Of a stretch of 64,000 nt of DNA, positions 58,741 through 64,000 are shown one piece after another. Within the stretch, counting starts at the first letter, position 1. The number at the start of each line of letters is the position of its first letter. The position numbers and the translations under genes are program-made. Below the pieces are notes generated by a model. That model was not told the DNA's origin and ran no database searches. It saw only the letters and a program-made list of their open reading frames with translations. This DNA is from Pseudocercospora fijiensis CIRAD86 (taxonomy: Eukaryota > Ascomycota > Dothideomycetes > Mycosphaerellales > Mycosphaerellaceae): assembly GCF_000340215.1 (NCBI RefSeq), contig NW_006921535.1:4574596-4638595 (forward strand), read 5' to 3'.

Positions 58741-60915
58741 ATGTAGAGCGTCGCTACGAGACATACGAGCAAGAGCTCCTAGCTATTATCGAGGCCTTTA
58801 AGTATTAGAGGCACTATCTCAATAGTATATAGTACACTATTTAGGTCTATACGGACTATAACAACCTCCGTAGAATTACGAAGGTTACTAGGGTTATAGG
58901 TCGATAGGCTAGATAGGCCGTCTACCTCGCTAGGTTTGATTTTGATATATTATATCGGCTAGGCGTAAGCAACCCTACTAATAGCCTATCGAGGCGACCT
59001 AATTACGACAGCGGGACTTAGCAATCTATTAATTTATTATTTCCAACCCTATAGTATAAGATTGCTATAGCCCGTATTGTTAATAAGCACGCGCAGGATA
59101 AGCGGCTTACCGGACTCTGCGACGGCTTAAAGCATATTAATGCTCTTACTATATTAACAGTGCGTATTAAGGCAAGAGCTAAGGACATAGACAGGAGAAG
59201 TTATAATAACTCCCTAGTCGATATCGCTATATATAGTAACAGCGATTAAAGCACTAATGCAGTTAATCCGGCTACTAGTACTATTAGATGTATACAATGC
59301 GTACCTCGTTTAATAGCGAGGGTGCTATTAAATGACCTTACAAATAGGGATAGTTAATCGTTTATAAATGAGCTATTACGGGCTTAGCAGAGGGACGCCT
59401 TTGCTACTAAACGTATAGACAAGCTTATAAGTAGGCGAAAGACTCGATCTAGTAAGAGTAATAACTAGTCGATCGATAACAAAGGTTATTTAAAGTTCAA
59501 GGGCAGATACTATGTCCCCGCTAAACATTCGATCCGACAAGAACTTCTTAAGCGACACTATAATAGTAAGCTTGCCGGTTACTATAGCGTAGAGAGGTCG
59601 CACGAGCTACTATCGCGCATATACTACTAGCTAAATAGTAAGCGGGATATAAAGGACTACGTAAACACGTGCGCCGTGTGTTAACGTATTAAGGTACTAA
59701 AGCATTAGCCTTTTAGCGAGTTGTCCTTATTGCTAATCCCTTACAAGCTATTTGCAGAGCTTATAATAGATTTTATTACAGGTCTTCCCCCTACTAAGCG
59801 AAGAGGAAGCAAAGACATCTTTAACGCTATCCTAGTCGTTATAGACCGGTTTACTAAGGGCGCTCGATACATCCCGGCGCGGAAAGATTAGACTGCTATT
59901 AATATAGTAGAAGCGCTATAGAACAACATCTTCTATACCTATTAGGGGACCCCTAAAGGGATAGTCTCTAACCGAGGCTCGATATTTATATCTTATTATT
60001 AGAGTAAGATTTGCCTATAGCTAAGACTTAAGCATCGCCTGTCTATAGCATTCTATCTATAAACAGATAGTCAAACCGAAAGGCAGAATGCTACGCTATA
60101 GCAGTACCTACGTAGCTATATTAATAAGAACCCTAATAACTAGGTCAATCTCCTATAGCCTATAGAATTCGTATACAACAACAGTGTACACTTATCTACT
60201 AAGGTTTTACTATATATAGCCATAATGGGCTAGAACGCCGCCTTACTATAAGACCTATTTACCTCGCTCGAGGCCGAGCGCAAGGAAAGGGAAGCGCGTT
60301 AAGTACTAATACCTAAGACGCTAGCGGCTATTAAGAGGGTTTAAAAGATGCGAGAAATTTACGCTATAATAGCTAACAAACTAGCAAAAGCCTAGGCCTA
60401 TTAGAAGGCCTACTATAACAAACACTATACGCTAATAACCTTCAAATAAGGCGACATAGTTATACTTAGTACGAAGAACCTCCGTATCCGCAAACACCTA
60501 TTACCTAATAGCAAAACACGCCCTAAACTAGCACTAAGGTACATTAGTCTATTCCGCATTCGAGAAGTTAAGGGCTCCTCCGCATAGGCCTATTAGTTGT
60601 AGCTTCCTCCTTATTATACTATCTATAACACCTTCTATGTATCCCTCCTTAAGCTATATTACCTACGCGAGGGGGATAAAGCCCCTACTAAACACGAAGA
60701 CATACTAGCGGATAGTAAAGAGCTATAGTCTATAGAACGTATCCTAGATTATCGGACTAGGCGAGGCAAGAAGGAGTACCTCCTAAGATAGTAAGGCTAT
60801 TTACCTAAATAGGACTCGTAGGAGGCCGAAGACTCGTTTAAGGATATAGCTAAGTTATTAGATAAGTATTAGACTAGTATAAAGAACAAGAAGAAGGCTA
60901 AGGGCCTATAATGTC
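58741..60915 (+). pseudogene. Pol of Gypsy-1 copy B, part 2 (RNase H, integrase, chromodomain)
   Basis: It resumes directly with ERRYETYEQELLA (RNase H). The integrase zinc region keeps CAVCQR near 59670-59690, better preserved than in the other copies. The core has IDFITGLPPTKR near 59765-59800 and VSNRGSIF near 59963-59986, with the second catalytic Asp changed to Asn. The GPY-like segment and linker precede a chromodomain (ERILDYRTRRGKKEYLL, GYLPK) at about 60735-60800. The frame ends near 60910. Confidence 0.85.
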
Positions 60916-62030
60916 GCCTAGGAACAATGCTACCCCCGGGGTGCTATTAGCTAACTAATTAGAGGCCGGCAAACTAGGACAATAAGACTATACTAGGCGC
61001 GCTACGACGCGTCTATTAATTAATCGCATACTCTTTTAAGGACTCTACCTCTTTACTAACGCGCCCTATAGGTCCCCCTCTTGTTCCCTTATTCTATCGA
61101 GGCCTCGAGGCCTAGGCAATCGGCGAAGACAGCGCGACCGGCGCGGCTATATTAGTAACGGTATTACGGAGTGTGTTATTAGTTAAAAAAGGAGATTAGA
61201 AGCGAGGTGAAGTTAGCGCTAAGACGACTAGCGCCGCTATTGTCAACATCACTTGCTATTGTTACTGCATCTGCTAAGACAACCTTACCTATACTACGAG
61301 CCTAAGGCACCTTTAATTAAAACTTTAATCAAAACTTTAAGCCGCCTAAAAGATTAAGCCTATTAAGGGGTTAATCAAAACTTTAAGGCCAAGTTAAAGC
61401 TTTAAGCCGCTTAAAAGATTAAGTAGACTAATAGACTAACTAACTAAGGGCAAAAACTATAGAGCTAAGCTAGCCGGGGTCGATCTGCGGNNNNNNNNNN
61501 NNNNNNNNNNNNNNNNNNNNNNNNNNNNNNNNNNNNNNNNNNNNNNNNNNNNNNNNNNNNNNNNNNNNNNNNNNNNNNNNNNNNNNNNNNNNNNNNNNNN
61601 NNNNNNNNNNNNNNNNNNNNNNNNNNNNNNNNNNNNNNNNNNNNNNNNNNNNNNNNNNNNNNNNNNNNNNNNNNNNNNNNNNNNNNNNNNNNNNNNNNNN
61701 NNNNNNNNNNNNNNNNNNNNNNNNNNNNNNNNATACCTCGTACGTCTACCTATAATAGTAGGGAAGACGCGCTCGTATGGTAATTAGTCGAAGGCCTTTA
61801 ATTCTTGTAGATATATATCACTTTATAGTTTATTGTGTATAGAGATAGCGCAGTTAGAGTTGTATATTGTGTTATTAGAGGTAAGGTTTGACATAGTTAC
61901 ATAATTAAGTAGTTAAGTGTTCAATTTAGCGCGGGCTAAGTAGCTTATTAGACCTGCTAAGTTAGTAGTAATAGAGGTTGAGACTAGGACAAAGACCGGC
62001 TACGAGGGCGCGGCCTTTAGAAGGGAAGCG
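60916..62030 (+). other. 3' non-coding region of Gypsy-1 copy B, with assembly gap
   Basis: It corresponds to 3570-4820 of copy A1, including GGGGTGCTATTAGCTAACTA just after the frame. A local repeat, AATCAAAACTTTAA, occurs near 61328 and 61372. Ns fill 61491-61732. The sequence before the 3' LTR is GAAGGGAAGCG, the likely purine tract. Confidence 0.75.
61491..61732. other. assembly gap (242 N)
   Basis: Unknown bases. By alignment with copy A1 the missing part lies between the equivalents of about 4225 and 4530, so roughly 300 bp of ordinary Gypsy-1 sequence is expected. Confidence 0.97.
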
Positions 62031-62229
62031 TGTATTAGGGCTAAAGAGGCTATACGTGATTAGTATGTGATTAGGCCGAGTGAAGCTAGGGTCTTAGTGC
62101 CTTAGGCAGGGCTTGGCGCTTGGCGTTAGGCTAACTAGCCTGCCTTCCTCCCTCTCCTTTTAGATCTCTATCGAATACTATACTAATTCACCTACACCCT
62201 ATCTACCTACTAACATAACCCTTCTTATA
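62031..62229 (+). repeat. 3' LTR of Gypsy-1 copy B
   Basis: 199 bp, TGTATTAGGGCTAAAGAGG...CCCTTCTTATA. It is close to the 5' LTR (46886-47082), and keeps TGATTAG and GGCTTGGCGCTTGGCG where the 5' copy is partly changed by RIP. Confidence 0.9.
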
Positions 62230-64000
62230 CTATAGCCGCGGTAGAAACTAAGGAGGTACTCCCTAAACTAACACTGCTAACAATAGAAATAGTAACGACT
62301 AACGTAGAAGAGGTAGGGGCCGATACCGCGGTAGAAACCCCTAGCGAGGAAGAGGACAAGGAAGGGGCTTATTTCTATATACCCCTAATCGTTCCTCTAA
62401 TTCTAGCGCTAATCCGAGTAGATATAGCAACCTCCTAACCGGATTGAAGTGCTTCAACTACGATAGTACTAGCTACCTACTAGGCTAATACGACAAACCT
62501 AAGGATTAGGCCCGAATCGACCGTACTACCGCCGAGTACTATAAGCACCTTTTAGCCGCTAATGCTACCCCTATCGGTCCTTCGAAAAAAGAATAAGCGC
62601 CGTACTAACTGTTAGCCTTATGCGGCGTAAGACTATCGATATCGTGCTAGCTATTATACGTACCTATCTCGTATCGGACACGTATAGAACTAATTATAAA
62701 ACCAAGGTTACGCTAGACCTAGGAAATTCAGTTAGTGCCCTTATTAGCTATCGCCTAGCTAAGCAATTAGACCTTCGACAATTGCCTAGGACTAACCTAC
62801 TAACCCTTGCTTAGTTTAATAACGCTCGGCACTTAACCTATAGGGCCTATTATATTCCTATAGTTCTAAAGGACGACCTCGGAAATAAACGCCTACTAAA
62901 CTTTACTGCCTACGCGGTAGACATAGATAGCCTCCTATCCGATATTGTTATTAGCAACCCTGTTCCTAAGTACTATGCTATAGTTATAGACTTAGGCAGT
63001 TAATAATAGCGATTTAGAATCGCTAGGAAAGAGGACATTAAACACATTAATGTTAGCGAGTGCCCTAATAATATTAGGGTCCTATTTATTAGCAACCTAA
63101 CCCTAGCTAATCCGACGGCCGACCTGCTCGGTAGTAATAATAATAAACTAGTGCCCCCTAATAGCATAGATCCTAAACAACTTAAGCGTATACTAGAACC
63201 TATTCGAGAGACCTACATTGATGTATTTAAACACTACTTAGTATCGACATTGCCTATATTTAAAGAGACGGATTATAAGATTGATATTATAGAGGGCAAA
63301 GAGGTTCCTTTTAGCCCCCTCTACAACCTTAGTAAACGAGAGCTTGCTATATTACGTAAGTACCTAGAGGAAAACCTAGCTAATAGTCGAATTCGGTATA
63401 GTAACAGCCCTACTAGTATACCTATCCTGTTCGTGCTAAAGAAGGATAGCGGCCTACGTTTATATATTAATTATAGAGGGCTCAATACTGTTACTATTAA
63501 AGACCGCTGTCTACTTCTACTTATTAATAAGACTCTCGATCGCCTTTCTAGTGCCTACTACTATACTATATTAGACATTAAGGACGCCTATTACCGCATC
63601 TGTATTCGTAAGGGCGATAAATAGAAGACAGCCTTTCGCACTCGCTATAGCTATTTCGAGTACTTAGTTATGCTATTTAGTCTAGCTAATGCCTCTATAA
63701 TATTCTAGTCCTATATTAATCGGGCCCTTTCGGGCCTATTAGACTACCTCTGCATAGTTTACCTAGATAACATCCTAGTTTATACCTATTTACCTAACAT
63801 TATAGAGCACTAGGCTATAGTACGTAAGGTACTCGATCGTCTAAGGACCTATAGACTATATTACAAGCCTTCTAAATGCACCTTTGCTGCTAAAGAGGTA
63901 TCCTTCCTTAGCTTCCTCGTATCGACTAAGGGTTTTAAGGCTAATCCTAACCGGATTAAGACTATTACTAAGTAGCTAATACCTACTAGTATTAAGGAAC
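62230..64000 (+). mobile_element. Gypsy-1 copy C, 3' part (runs off the window)
   Basis: The element resumes with CTATAGCCGCGGTAGAAAC, which corresponds to copy B at about 48350 and joins the break at 46885. It begins with the target copy CTATA. Confidence 0.88.
62230..64000 (+). pseudogene. gag-pol of Gypsy-1 copy C, part 2
   Basis: The Gag end has the zinc-knuckle region near 62440-62500 (LKCFNYDSTSYLLG, with a Cys lost). The protease-like stretch reads VTLDLGNSVSALISYRLAKQL near 62707-62769. RT starts near 63151 (PPNSIDPKQLKRILEPIRE) and is stop-free for 157 codons. The RT catalytic box near 63759-63776 reads YLDN (GAT AAC), as in copies B and A2. The frame is cut by the window edge in the RT connection region. 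Confidence 0.83.

Larger units (their letters stand above)
46886..62229 (+). mobile_element. Gypsy-1 copy B, with both LTRs, split by a Helentron
   Basis: Complete architecture: LTR, gag with zinc knuckle, protease, RT, RNase H, integrase, chromodomain, 3' non-coding region and LTR. It is inserted in copy C. About 8.3 kb of the length is the Helentron at 50452-58740, so the native element is about 7 kb. A 242-bp run of N lies in its 3' non-coding region. All frames carry RIP stops. Confidence 0.9.

Noticed and set aside
62230..64000. A fourth independent Gypsy-1 insertion starting at 62230
   Set aside because: It begins mid-gag exactly where copy C breaks at 46885, and the 5-bp target (CTGTA/CTATA) matches, so it is the second half of C.

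Overview
The window looks like a transposon-packed block of a filamentous ascomycete chromosome. A Dothideomycete such as a Mycosphaerella relative is my inference from the style of the one host gene and the chromovirus load. Almost all of it carries the signature of repeat-induced point mutation (RIP): CpA and TpG are scarce, TpA is in large excess, and CpG is kept. Every transposon frame is peppered with TAG/TAA stops from CAG, CAA and TGG codons. One island, about 37.1-41.3 kb, has ordinary composition and holds the only intact gene: a single-exon minus-strand protein of about 1295 aa with a WD40-like core and a C-terminal CaaX box.

Left arm (1-37 kb). The 3' part of a chromodomain Ty3/Gypsy element (Gypsy-1, copy A1) ends with its LTR at 5020. 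Next comes an unidentified coding-like repeat (Y) cut by a 9.7-kb hAT transposon (hAT-1, 8012-17683) with a perfect 8-bp target duplication; the Y frame resumes exactly after it. After unidentified sequence, a gag-only LTR-like element (Gypsy-3, about 21067-36395) has been invaded by a structurally complete 8.45-kb Gypsy element (Gypsy-2, 22319-30772, 219-bp LTRs, 5-bp duplication GTAGC) and by a truncated minus-strand Gypsy-1 (A2).

Right arm (41.3-64 kb). After unidentified RIP sequence comes a second hAT copy (hAT-2, inverted). It was invaded by Gypsy-1 copy C, which was invaded by a 393-bp hAT MITE and by Gypsy-1 copy B. B was invaded in its RNase H region by an 8.3-kb Helentron/Helitron-like element encoding Rep plus Pif1 helicase. 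That element carries an 81-bp hairpin inside its left inverted repeat. The layers can be unpicked because target duplications and coding frames rejoin. Copy C runs off the right edge, and B holds a 242-bp assembly gap.

The observations most worth a second look are: (i) short family-specific palindromic modules scattered through Gypsy-2 (GGTGCC/GGCACC type), several of them in-frame in pol, and a different set (GCCGGC type) through the hAT family; (ii) the Helentron's asymmetric inverted termini with the intruding hairpin; (iii) catalytic Asp codons of RT and integrase lost or kept according to the preceding wobble base; (iv) a RIP-free gene encoding a probably prenylated propeller protein; and (v) an extra frame downstream of pol in Gypsy-2.

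No computation was possible. Coordinates of degenerate frames are approximate, and transposon families were assigned by reading translations by eye with RIP-type stops read through.
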